The position numbers and the translations under genes were made by a program. A stretch of 64,000 bases of DNA, from positions 57,961,501 to 58,025,500 of the forward strand of contig JAZHRO010000012.1 of assembly GCA_037157565.1 (NCBI GenBank). Reading direction: 5' to 3'. Source of the stretch: Thalassia testudinum. Its lineage: Eukaryota > Streptophyta > Magnoliopsida > Alismatales > Hydrocharitaceae. The notes beneath the pieces were generated by a model, which saw only the letters and a program-made list of their open reading frames with translations, did not search any database and was not told the DNA's origin. This document shows, in pieces, positions 46,096-55,438 of this stretch; the stretch's first letter is position 1; each line of letters starts with the position of its first letter.

Positions 46096-46972
46096 AACTT
46101 GTGCACTCCCAATGATTGATTAATTCGTGTTTTATTGCAACTCTAACCCTACTATAACTTTGAAGAGAGAGGCAGACCGATGATTATTCCCTTCTATTTT
46201 ATTTATTTTGAATAAACTATCTTTAACTAGGATCCCAATTAAAGGTTAAAGTCGAATTCATTATTATGGTATGGCAATGATATATGATATCTCCTCTCCT
46301 AGATCAAGATCAAGATCAAGCGAAACTACTACCACTTTTCGCTTCTTTTCAACAACCTTCTGGGCAATATTCTCCAAACTACTACTACTTCCATGTGAAG
46401 TTGAGGGAAATCCATTTGGAAAGCATGTCTCTTAAGAATCTCCAAGTTGTCCTCGACACCAAGGATGCTTAATGGATACATTTTGGAGAACACATCTCCC
46501 AGTTCTTTCCCGACATCCTCTTCTTGAGTGGTTATGATAACTCAGCTCCCATCATCCCCGTAACTAAGTGGCGTCCACAATGCATCCCAGTCGCGTAGCT
46601 TCCCTTTCCAAACATCGTCCAACACAATCAAAAACCTTCTATTCTTCACTTTTGACTGAAGGTCTTCCTTGCTTGCTTCAGTATGCCCCAAGATTTTGCC
46701 CATAACTCTTCACATCATGTTCCTCGTCTCCCAAGCATACCCACTTCTTGAACTGAAAATACTCATCCATCTTTGGGTTACGAAAGATGTCCTGAGCGAA
46801 AGTGGTCTTGCCCAACCCTCCCATCGTAGTTATGACAACCACTAACAGTTTAGATTCAGGACCTAACAGAAACTTCTCGATCACCCGTTCCTTCTCCCCG
46901 TCTCTCCCCGCCATTTGGAAGTCCTTGAGCATCCCGTCAGTTACTGGTCTTTTCGTGTCTGATCTGCTTTGC
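45329..46972. repeat. Inverted repeat of NBS sequence (arms about 630 bp, spacer about 385 bp)
   Basis: The left arm 45,329-45,955 and right arm 46,342-46,972 match as reverse complements over their whole length with scattered substitutions and small indels. A read-through transcript would fold into a long stem. The spacer contains a short run of gatcaa units at 46,305-46,320. Confidence 0.92.
46342..46972 (-). pseudogene. CC-NBS resistance-gene fragment, minus copy
   Basis: It covers only the linker and NB-ARC part: RPVTDGMLKDFQMAGRDGEK, P-loop MGGLGKTTFAQDIF, FQFKKWVCLGDEEHDVK, then after a two-base deletion near 46,705 kinase-2 LDDVW (intact here) and the RNBS-B region. Its lesions differ from those of the plus copy: it lacks the P-loop stop but has its own frameshift. 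The two are thus diverged paralogous pieces lying tail to tail. There is no coiled-coil exon and no leucine-rich repeats; homology stops abruptly at 46,972. Confidence 0.9.
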
Positions 46973-47936
46973 ACAAGCATGTCCATGTGTTTTGTACACG
47001 TATACACATACATACGCATGTATAAATATTTTTTGACAAGAATGTGTGAATAAGTGTGTATATGCAATAATAAGACAGCCCCATAATTAGTTAAGTATCA
47101 TTTTTTAATAAGCATAAAGCATAAATGCTACCCGAGGGCACTTAACGTCCAGTTCCAGATGCTCGCCTTCATTGTGTCTTAACACAAAATGCCTTGGCTG
47201 AAGTTGCACTAGGTGCTCATGACTAACCTTACCGTTATTGGGCATCTAAGCATTTGGCATGCCTTTGACAATATTAATTACAATAGACATATTTTTTTGA
47301 AAAGGGAAATGGAGATAACCACCGGCAATCATTTCATTTCAACATTAATTACAATAAACATACCAAGATAAAAGACAAAAACAAGGTCCAACTTGAATTT
47401 GACTAAAGACAAATTGGTGTAGCAACATAAAAGATATAATGAGAGAAGGATGAGGAAGAAGTCAAATGATAAGCCTTATAGAAAGAGTTCAAGGAAACCA
47501 TAAAGCACAACCTTTCCTATTTGGGTCATTTATAGTGCAACCCAAGATAGAGGACTGTAAAATAAAATGACCAACCCCCCACCACCACCACGGAAAAAAA
47601 AAAAAAGTTGATCCATATCACTGCAGGCCTTTTTCGCTTGTTCTTTTGATTATATCTTATTTTGAATATGATCACCAAACAGATAATGAGATTATCACTA
47701 GGTACACCGATCAATTAAAGTAAAGCTACCAACTGCAAGGCCATCATCTTCTTCAGTTATAAGGCTCAAAACAGAGCGCTTGATGGTTAGGAATAAGACA
47801 CCAAAACCACATTAAAAACATAGGATTAAGAAAATATCAAGTCATTGCTTCTGTAATTATAACCCGTAATTTGGCTCGAGACAAAGACACATTGTTGATA
47901 AAAAAAAATAGTACATTAAGTATATGTCATTTTTAC
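46973..47936. other. Non-coding, probably PLD zeta intron next to the inversion junction
   Basis: The minus-strand donor of the exon at 47,937 opens into this stretch. It contains a tacacgtatacacatacata tract (46,990-47,030), a 52-bp LINE tail (47,292-47,343), and an A-run at 47,593-47,605. At 47,110-47,275 a sequence ending gcctttgacaatatta resembles one hAT terminus, but its partner is missing. Confidence 0.4.
47292..47343 (-). mobile_element. 52-bp LINE 3' end with 19-bp target duplication
   Basis: attaattacaatagacata (47,273-47,291) and attaattacaataaacata (47,344-47,362) flank 52 bp that begin tttttttgaaaaggg and contain gataaccacc, the 3' end of the local LINEs in reverse. It is an extremely 5'-truncated insertion. 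Confidence 0.8.
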
Positions 47937-48075
47937 CTCCCTAGAGTTTGCAATATTCAAATTCCCAAGAATGTGATTTAAATATCCTTGCATTGCAAGC
48001 TTTGCTCGGTCAGAAACAGAGTGCTGGCTCCCTAATGCTGGGCGAAAGACAGGCAAAGCAGCACTAGGTACATTC
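47937..48075 (-). CDS. PLDZ: Phospholipase D zeta exon (PX-PH linker)
   Basis: Preceded by ttcttttgcag and followed by the donor gtaaaa (47,931-47,936). One base plus 46 codons: NVPSAALPVFRPALG, then VSDRAKLAMQGYLNHILGNL and IANSRE, which I recognise from plant PLD zeta between the PX and PH domains. It begins in phase 2 from the exon at 48,621 and ends in phase 0. In the family the next residues are VC(K/R)FLEVS, exactly the start of the plus-strand exon at 8,394. The continuation is absent on the minus strand to the left. Confidence 0.9.
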
Positions 48076-48620
48076 CTGCAAAAGAATTTTAAAGCACGTA
48101 TATCAAGCATGTGTGTTACTAGCATGTGATCCCCAAATCAGGTTTTCACGTCACAATCAGAAGATGGAAATGGTTCTATTGCAATATAATATTCCTTCTC
48201 AGGCAATATCATTTTAATAGTTCAAATGCGATGCCAATAAGTATCTGACCCAGCATCATCTCATCAAAGAAAAGACCTTTCAAGCATACATATCATATTG
48301 GCAATTCACAACTGAATCAGAAATATGCCAAGGAAAGAAAGTGTATGAGATATTGTTCAGCATTGTTATAATTAAGCTTCTTGAAGTACGGCAATAAAAA
48401 GAGAATTTTCATGTTGAGCTTCTTAAAGTATGATAACAAAAGAGAGCTTTCATGTCATGAAGGTGCTTTCTATAAGCCACTTTTTTTGACATCTAGTCAA
48501 AATGAAGACAAGGCCACCAATCATTTTCCAAATCTATAAAGGTTCTTCATCAAAAACAAAAAAGTAACAAAAGTTGGCTTCACTCATAAAAAGACACGAG
48601 ACTGATGAGATGAAATTTGC

Positions 48621-48742
48621 CTGTTTCTAGCAGACTGATGCTCTTCATGGGACAAAACAGCTACAACATCATCTGCTTCATCTTCATCCTGTGCCACTGC
48701 AGTATGCTCACCTATACCAAGATTTTGCAACCACTCTTTAAC
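48621..48742 (-). CDS. PLDZ: Phospholipase D zeta exon (end of PX domain)
   Basis: 122 bp, opening after ttcctggaag: VKEWLQNLGIGEHTAVAQDE, continuing through an acidic stretch to EEHQSARNR. No stop. The only 3' boundary that keeps phase with the exon at 48,075 gives a GC donor (AACAG then GCAAAT), making this a GC-AG intron or a decayed GT. Plant PLD zeta has the same sequence after its PX core. The intron between the exons at 48,621 and 48,075 is 545 bp. Confidence 0.88.
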
Positions 48743-48951
48743 CTTCCAGGAAAACCATAGATTGGTCAACATCCATACTGAAAGGAACTTTAAGTATAGA
48801 AAATTTTATTTGCAACTTCTCAAAAAATCTTCACAACTGGATTACAATTATAGGAAATTCTACAAATATTACATGAAAAAGGTAAAACAAGAGTTGCATC
48901 GTCATGAAATCAAGAACACATGTAATGTCAAGGGAAATCCTCCATATTTAC

Positions 48952-49053
48952 CTGCTCCCGTTTCTCATGAAATTCTTCAATAAGAGCACGCCTTTTTGAT
49001 GCAAAATGCAACTAGAAAACTTGTGATGGCTTCTTCATTAACTGCCATTTAAA
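48952..49053 (-). pseudogene. PLDZ: Phospholipase D zeta exon (PX domain) with a stop codon
   Basis: 34 codons: FKWQLMKKPSQVF, TAG, then LHFASKRRALIEEFHEKREQ, donor gtaaat. The family has a Tyr (VFYLHF) where TAG stands, so the exon carries a nonsense change. The TAG lies in ttttctag, a good acceptor; splicing there would skip the stop and keep frame but lose 14 residues of the PX fold, which binds phosphoinositides. The start after aaccag at 49,054 is by homology. The first exon (N terminus) was not found to the right. Confidence 0.85.
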
Positions 49054-49067
49054 CTGGTTCACATAAA

Positions 49068-49233
49068 GGCAGAGTCAAAAGACATGATAACCATCAATGA
49101 AAGAATATTATACCATAATGTCATTTAACCAATTCAGAAAAAAATATCATTAAGGCTGAGTCAAAAGACATTATAACATCAATGAAGGAACATTATACCA
49201 TAATATCACTAAACCCATTCAGAAAAAATATCG
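49068..49233. repeat. Two tandem copies of an 86-bp unit
   Basis: ggcagagtcaaaagacatga (49,068) and ggctgagtcaaaagacatta (49,154) start two copies that align to near 49,233 (ending cagaaaaaatatc). They lie in the intron just upstream of the PX exon. Confidence 0.85.
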
Positions 49234-50355
49234 CTTTTCAAGTAAACAACATAACCTAAAATTAATTGAAAACTAATTCCATAAAATGGGATAAGCTATC
49301 TGCACTACAGATAATATGTAGTTAAATTTTACAAGATCTATAATATATGAATATTGACACAATGAAGTAAACCATGTCCAGACTACTAGTGGCAAAACAC
49401 AGGCCCATTTGGTAGAGATTTTAAGCTTAAGATTAGGTAAAGTTTGAGAAGTCATGAGGCTTGGTAGTGGTACAATAAGTAGTGGGTTAGTGGGATTTTG
49501 ATATGATAGTTTGTGTTAGTGTATGTTTTCTATTTTTATTTTCTTTATTGTACGACTATTTTGTTTGGTTTGGTTTGTTCTTCAGTGGATTTTATGTACT
49601 TTTACCGTTAGGGTCTCTCTCTGTATTAGACAACCCTGGATTTCTAATAAGATTTAAATTATTTCAATCAATTTGGCATCAGAGCACTGGTCCTGGATTG
49701 TGGCTCTCGATATCCCACCCCCAAGGCTCAACCTTACACCCACGCCCTCTTCTTCTCTCCCAATGGCAGCAGTAGCATCGGATCTCCTCCAGCGGTGCTC
49801 CTAGCGTCCGTGCACTATGGCGCACATGCACAGCAGGTCCGATCTACGCACAGCATCGCATGCAACAGCGCTCATGGGCCCGATCTTAGCACAGTGTCAC
49901 ATGTGGCAGTGCTTGGGGTGGCCTGATATGAGCGTAGCAGCTCCGACGATGCAAATACGATGGTGCTGCAGGGTGCAACAGGTGCTGCGACGGCGCGGGG
50001 TAGCGCATTTGCTCTAGTGACGTTTGGCGACGCTACAGCAGCTCTGTGTGGCTGTTGCAGGGTAGCAGGGGCGACACAGTATGCTCGTTAGCGGCGTGGT
50101 GTCATCTATAGTGGTTCACCTATGGCTGGGAGGAGTTGATAGCCCTTTTCTAGGGCTACTTTTCTTCTATTTGCAAGGGAGAGAGACACCTAGGTCTCCT
50201 TGGGGCCATCTCGGGTGTTTTCCCCGCACACGAGTGAGTCCTACCTTTGTCCAAGGGGGCTTTCTACAAGGATGTAGGTCTGAATACGTCGTATTTCAGA
50301 TCTACAAATGATTTCTTGACTGTGTAAGGCTGATTGAGGCTTCTGGATTGCAAAG

Positions 50356-51190
50356 ATGGCTTCAGATGATCACTCCAAGGTGACTTCGAGACTGAACGTT
50401 GGGGTACTGAAAAATCCGTTCTTTGGTTCTGTTGTCAAGTTGGATGAGACCAACTACTTGTGGTGGTCCCAGACCTTTCTTACGACAGTCAGGGGTCATA
50501 AGAAGAGCCATATTTTTACGGATCCGGAGCCTACGAAGATCGGTGCGAATGCCAACTAGGACAATGACAACGTTATGGTTTATGTATGGCTTATGCAGAC
50601 TGTTTTTTCCCGAATAAGGGATGAGATTATTTATTACCCTACAGCGAAGCAGGTGTGGGAGTCCTTGCGTGATACTTATTCATATGCCAAGAACTCTGCA
50701 CGGGTGTTTCAGGTTTTCTATGACCTCTTCTACTTGTGTCAGGAAGGACGCACGCTATCACAGTACTATTCCCTTATGAAGGGAATGTTGAAGAGGCATC
50801 ACTCCTATCTGCCTGGATGTGCTTGTGTGTTCTAGAAGAGCTTTAGGAGACAATTGGCAGTCTCTCTTTTGTTGGCAGGCCTCAGGCCTGAGTACATTGT
50901 AGCTAGAGATTAGATCCTCACCTCTCCTGAGCTTTCTACCCTGGAGGAAGTTATAGCAGACTCAACAGAGTTGCAGTGCGCACTTCTGCTCCTAACTCTG
51001 GTAATTAGACATCCGCACGTGTCGCAATCCCTGGACGTGGCGGGCGTACTCCCTCTCCTGCACATAGTTGTGGATGTGAAAGCTCTTTTGGTACATGCAC
51101 TAGAATTTCGTGTACCTATTGTGGCAAACTTGGTCATTCTAAGGCTACATACTGGCAGAAGCATGGTAGGCCACCTGTGGCCAATTAGGC
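50356..51190 (+). pseudogene. Copia gag with zinc knuckle, several stops
   Basis: MASDDHSKVTSRLNVGVLKN opens at 50,356. SVVKLDETNYLWWSQTFLTT, PTAKQVWESLRDTYSYAKN and LAGLRPEYIVARD follow in the same frame, broken by TAG codons at 50,557 and later. These are the motifs of the Copia gag (UBN2/gag-polypeptide family). A knuckle CTYCGKLGHSKATY near 51,113 (last Cys lost) closes it. Several stops again replace likely Gln or Trp codons. Confidence 0.85.
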
Positions 51191-51364
51191 CACAGAGATC
51201 TCAGATGTAGGCTTCCCCAGTCCAGATATTAGTTCCTTGAGCACAGAGATTCAAATCTTACGGCAGCAGATTACTCAGCTGACTCAGGCATCTTCTTCTC
51301 AAAGTCCAGACATTGCAGTTATTGCCACCTCTTCTGAGACACCTACGACTAGTATGTCGTCACT

Positions 51365-52660
51365 CGTCTTATGGTGATTGGTTGATTGATTTTAGTGCAT
51401 CCAAGCACCTATGTGGCGACAGAGGCTCTTTTTCCAGTTAGCACCAATTATACTAGCCAGGACAGTACAGGTGACAAATAGGAGACCCTTGCCACTTGTT
51501 GGCAAGGGAGATATGTCTTTATCTCCTACTTTGAAACTAGTAGATGTTTATTATGTGCTTGATTTTCCTTTAAGTTTACTGTCTGAACTGCCAAGCTATT
51601 TTTGATGCGTCTTCCTATATCTTACAAGACAAATTTACTGGGAAGACGATTGGTGGAGGGCACCAAGAACATGGGTTGTACCGCCTGAGCCGTAATGGTA
51701 TTGCTGCTTCTACCACCCAGGGCCTTGCTTCTACTGGATCTCCTCTCTAGTGGCACCACCGCCTTGGCCACCTACCTATCGATCACTTTAGATGTGTTCT
51801 ACCACACATACTCTCTACTACTACTCTCACCTGTGATGCTTGTCGGCTTGGCAAGCACCACAGGGCTAGTTTTTCCAGTTCTACTTCTGTTTCATCTGTT
51901 GCTATATTTGATTTGATTCATATGGATGTTTAGGGTCCCAGTCGTTCTCCTGATTGGCTTGAGAACAGATATTATATTATTTTAGTTGATAGCTTTTCTC
52001 GTGTTTCTTAGATGTTTCTTTTGAAAAATAAGTTCGATATAGAACAAATAATTGAGAACTTTGTTAAAGAAATAAAAACTCAACATTCTTGCTTGGTGAA
52101 GTGCTTTCGTTTTGATAATGTCTTGGAGTTTTGCACTGTGTGTTTGCGCAGTTTCTTTTCTAGTTGTGACATTATCCATGAGACAACGTGTTCTCACACC
52201 TCATAGCAAAATGGTGTTGCTGAGAGGAAACATCGCCGTACTCGTGATGTTACTTGCACTTTATTGATTTATCATTCGGTCTCCTCTTTCTACTGTGGTG
52301 ACGCTGTTTTGACTGCATGTTTTTTGATTAATCGGATGCCTAATGCCGCTTTATATAAATGGATTCCTTTGCAGGTCATGTATTCTGATCGACCCCTATT
52401 TCACGTCACCCCTTGAACTTTTGATTGTATTGTTTTTGTCCATTTGTTGGGATTCGTCGGGTTAGGATAAACTAGTACTGAGAACAGTTAAGTACATCTT
52501 TCTTAGGTATATCCGGACACAAGGGAAAATTTCAATTTATTTGGCTTTCATACACGTGCTAGAATTAGATTTTCTTTTCTAGTGCAATATTATGTGAATA
52601 TATGTGCTGAATTGATCCACTTCCCATCAGCCAAATATTTAATTCCTACTCCAAATTGGC
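51365..52660 (+). pseudogene. Copia protease and integrase, broken
   Basis: Protease: WLIDFSASKHLCGD near 51,380, with the catalytic DSG changed to DFS. Integrase: HHRLGHLPIDHF and CDACRLGKHHRA zinc-binding region (51,745-51,870), DLIHMDV (51,917), YYIILVDSFSRVS (51,970), and NGVAERKHRRTRDVT (52,210) with the catalytic Glu. Multiple stops. A very decayed continuation (IFLRYIRTQGKFQF near 52,500) runs to about 52,660. Confidence 0.8.
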
Positions 52661-52979
52661 ATTTTTAGTTATCTGAGTATTTGATGAGATTCCAACTTTA
52701 TTCAACTATTTGTTTAATTATCAGCTAAGGTAAATTGTGTAGCTTATAAGTAGGGTGTCTTCTCTTCGATGTCGGGCATTTGAAGTTGACTTATTAGTCA
52801 TTTTATTCTTGAGGCTTTACGTACAACATATGAATATTTAGGTGCAATGTGGTAACTGAGTTAAGAGACTTAACCCGATAATTGACCCCCCCCGTTGTTT
52901 ACCCCAACGGAAGGGCACTTGACCTGGCATAACTTTAATCGATCGAGGGCATAGAATAAAGTTAACCCATGAAACTTAC

Positions 52980-53153
52980 TCCACTCGCGGAGAAGTCAAT
53001 CTGATGCCCTTTCATGACCTTGTGCTCCTTCAGGTGCTCGTCGTAGCCGATGAGTACCCCTTGGATGGCGATTGTGAGCCTCTCAGGATGTGTTGATTGC
53101 GATTTTCGTTTGGCGCTGGCAAAGGTTTCAATCGATGTGGTTAACGACCTCAT
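52980..53153 (-). CDS. Unidentified first exon, possible host gene
   Basis: The ATG at 53,153 opens 58 codons ending exactly at a strong donor (gtaagt, 52,974-52,979). The peptide starts MRSLTTSIETFASAKRKS and contains ERLTIAIQGVLIGYDEHLKE and KVMKGHQIDF. I do not recognise a family. A telo-box lies 25 bases upstream. Composition is ordinary for a plant exon and no transposon sequence overlaps it. No second exon was found to the left, where the Copia at 49.5-52.7 kb sits. It could also be a chance frame. Confidence 0.45.
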
Positions 53154-53177
53154 TGTTAGAAGAAATGTCTCATTTCG

Positions 53178-53187
53178 TTAGGGTTTC
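53178..53187 (-). promoter_or_regulatory. Telo-box (AAACCCTAAC) upstream of the exon at 53,153
   Basis: On the minus strand AAACCCTAAC lies in the presumed 5' leader. This motif is common near the start of plant housekeeping and translation-related genes. Confidence 0.5.
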
Positions 53188-53569
53188 ATAGAAATATTCA
53201 ATTGGGGGAACCATTGGTGTGAATAGGGTGTGTCATTTCGAAGTCATTTTCATCGATTATCTTGATTAGGTTATTGCCCCTCTTTTCGAGGATTATATAT
53301 GCATATCATTTTTGCATTCCCAAAGATAAATACTTCTACTACCAAAATAAGTTCGATAACCCTTAACTTAAATTTCACATTCGTTGCTAATTTTTAACTA
53401 TTCTAACACATCATATTCCCCTATTTCCTATTTTCATTCCATTAAAATTTCACAAGTTACATGTACGGGTACCCATATATAGAAAGACAAGGAATAATTT
53501 GGTAAATGAAATATTTCAAAACAAAACAATCAACATTCCTCATTTCAAGCAAATATAAAATAACATAAC

Positions 53570-53770
53570 TTACAACTTATTCCACTAACCAAACAGTACC
53601 ACTCTACTTTATTTCACCACATATTTCACTAGCCAAACACCTCCGTCAGAATAATTTTACTTCATTTCTCCAATTATTCTATTAGTCAACCAAACACCAA
53701 AACTTAACCTACCATTTATTTTACTCAAATTTATTCCACCAACTTATTCCACTTACCAAACAACACCTTA
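53570..53770. repeat. Degenerate minisatellite-like repeat
   Basis: Four loose repeats of ttattccactaaccaaac-type sequence recur at about 53,577, 53,623, 53,680 and 53,744, spaced 46-64 bp. Such blocks are often the ends of MITEs, but no terminal inverted repeat could be paired. Confidence 0.5.
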
Positions 53771-54370
53771 GAGAGTGACTTCAAGGATAAGTTGTTAACT
53801 TTCAACGGTGATGTCGATGGTAGATCACAATGCATCCTTTGTAAAAAGGATAAAATTTAAATATTTCAAAGCATGCGTGTTAATTCAACATATTTTACTG
53901 TTAAAAGGCCTTGACTCCACATATGGAGGTGGTACTTTTTGAGATAATTTCTTTAATCATTATGAAGAAGTTTAGTTGAAGGAGAATGCTCCTTGCAAGA
54001 GATCCTCGTGAGGGACGACACAATCCTTAATAGTAATAAACCTGTTCTTTTTTTTTTATCCAATTGTTTGCTGCGGCTACGACACTCTCTCTCTCCCTCC
54101 CATCTCTCCTCCGTGCACCCCCCCTCCCCCTAGTTGAGAGACCTTTTCTTGTCTCTCATCTCATTTTTTTTATTATATTATTCTTACGTACCATTTAGTA
54201 TGTACCTTCGCTTCGAATTTCATCTCTACTATCGACTTCTTCATCTTGTACTTTTTCATTAGAGATCAATATTGATCATGTTTCTACGAGAATATGATAT
54301 AATACATGTACAAAACGAGGTAGTATAAATACAATCTAAAATATAAATTGGAAATCAAAATACATCAAGT

Positions 54371-54658
54371 AATGCATTTTGCAACGAGTAGTGTGTTCTG
54401 ATTTTCGATCGATATTTTTTTTCCTACAGTAGAAAACTAAGATAAATCGGACAATACATCTTTTTACAGTATACTTCACTTTTGATATCATTTTGATTTT
54501 TGTATTCCCACACCAAGGTGGGCAATGCATTTTGCACTATGTGGAGTATTCTAATTTTCGATCGATATTTTTTTTCACTGATCGAAAATTAAGATACACC
54601 AGGCAATGCATCTTCTTATGGTATACTTCCCATTTGATATTGCTTTGACTTTTGTAGG
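54371..54658. repeat. Tandem duplication, 153-bp period, with hairpin
   Basis: aatgcattttgc starts two copies at 54,371 and 54,524, followed in both by ttttcgatcgatattttttt and tatacttc...ttgatat. In the second copy aattttcgatc and gatcgaaaatt form an 11-bp hairpin. The surroundings are A/T-rich and non-coding. Confidence 0.8.
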
Positions 54659-55202
54659 GATAATGCATGCTTGAACGTACGATGTACTTTGACTGGTATA
54701 TTCGTTGCATGCATTTTTGACAAGCAATGTAGTTTAATTTTTGATTGGTGTATTTTAATTTTCCAAATTGGAATACGTCAATTGATGTTTGAAAAACTAA
54801 AATACACTATTATATATTTTATTTTTAACTATTATATAAAAAGCAATAGTTTTTATTCTTGGCAAAGTAAATAAGTTAACCAAATTTGATGTCTTATACG
54901 TTAAATGTGGCAAATTACATCCAACTTTTTATTGTATTGGAATCCTCACTAAAACATTTAATTGCAAGGTGCCACAAGGAAGCGGATGAATCATGCTCAC
55001 ATTTCTTGTGTACTATTTATATTGCTGTTTTGGTCCCTTGATTCGTAAGTTTTGAATAAATCTACTCAAAGAAATATTTAAAGAAATCAATATAAAATTA
55101 ACAATTGTTGGTTCATTGTTTTACTAAATTGAGTTCCTGTGTTTCGAATAAATTGCTAGTTCAGGAAAGAAAGGAATTAAAATAAAAATTTCATTTGCAT
55201 AG

Positions 55203-55438
55203 ATCTGAATGAGGTGTCAGTGGTGGATATGTGGCAGACGGAGATTGAAGGATGGAAGTTTGAATCTGGTAGATCACATGCTACTAGGACTAGGGAAGAG
55301 AGGGACAGGTTGAGGAAAGTCTTGACAGCCTTTCAGCATAAAGATGGCATTGACAAGTTTGAGTGGAGGAGAGGGATATACGCATCGACCAGAGCCTATG
55401 CAGCCATGGTGGAGGACGATGGGGAGGATGAGTGTTAA
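55203..55438 (+). CDS. Unidentified exon truncated by the retroelement at 55,433
   Basis: After a plausible acceptor (tttgcatag, ending 55,202) the frame DLNEVSVVDMWQTEIEGWKF, then a charged stretch with TREERDRLRKVLTAFQHKDG and FEWRRGIYASTRAYAAM, runs to an acidic end. The element inserts after GEDE (55,432) and its first bases TGTTAA supply Cys and the stop codon. I do not recognise the family. The mixed-charge, non-repetitive composition suggests a real host exon. No neighbouring exon was identified. Confidence 0.45.

Larger units (their letters stand above)
49500..52660 (+). mobile_element. Truncated second Ty1/Copia element
   Basis: An LTR end (…caatca, 49,670) is followed by the primer site TGGCATCAGAGCACTGG (49,674-49,690), matching tRNA-Met at 11 of 12 positions, then a G/C-rich leader, gag, protease and integrase on the plus strand. 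Sequence becomes unrecognisable near 52,660 at the integrase C terminus; RT, RNase H and the 3' LTR are absent. The start of the 5' LTR cannot be fixed. Confidence 0.8.

Noticed and set aside
47110..47275. Possible fourth hAT element (right end gcctttgacaatatta)
   Set aside because: One terminus resembles the family, but no left terminus and no 8-bp duplication could be found.
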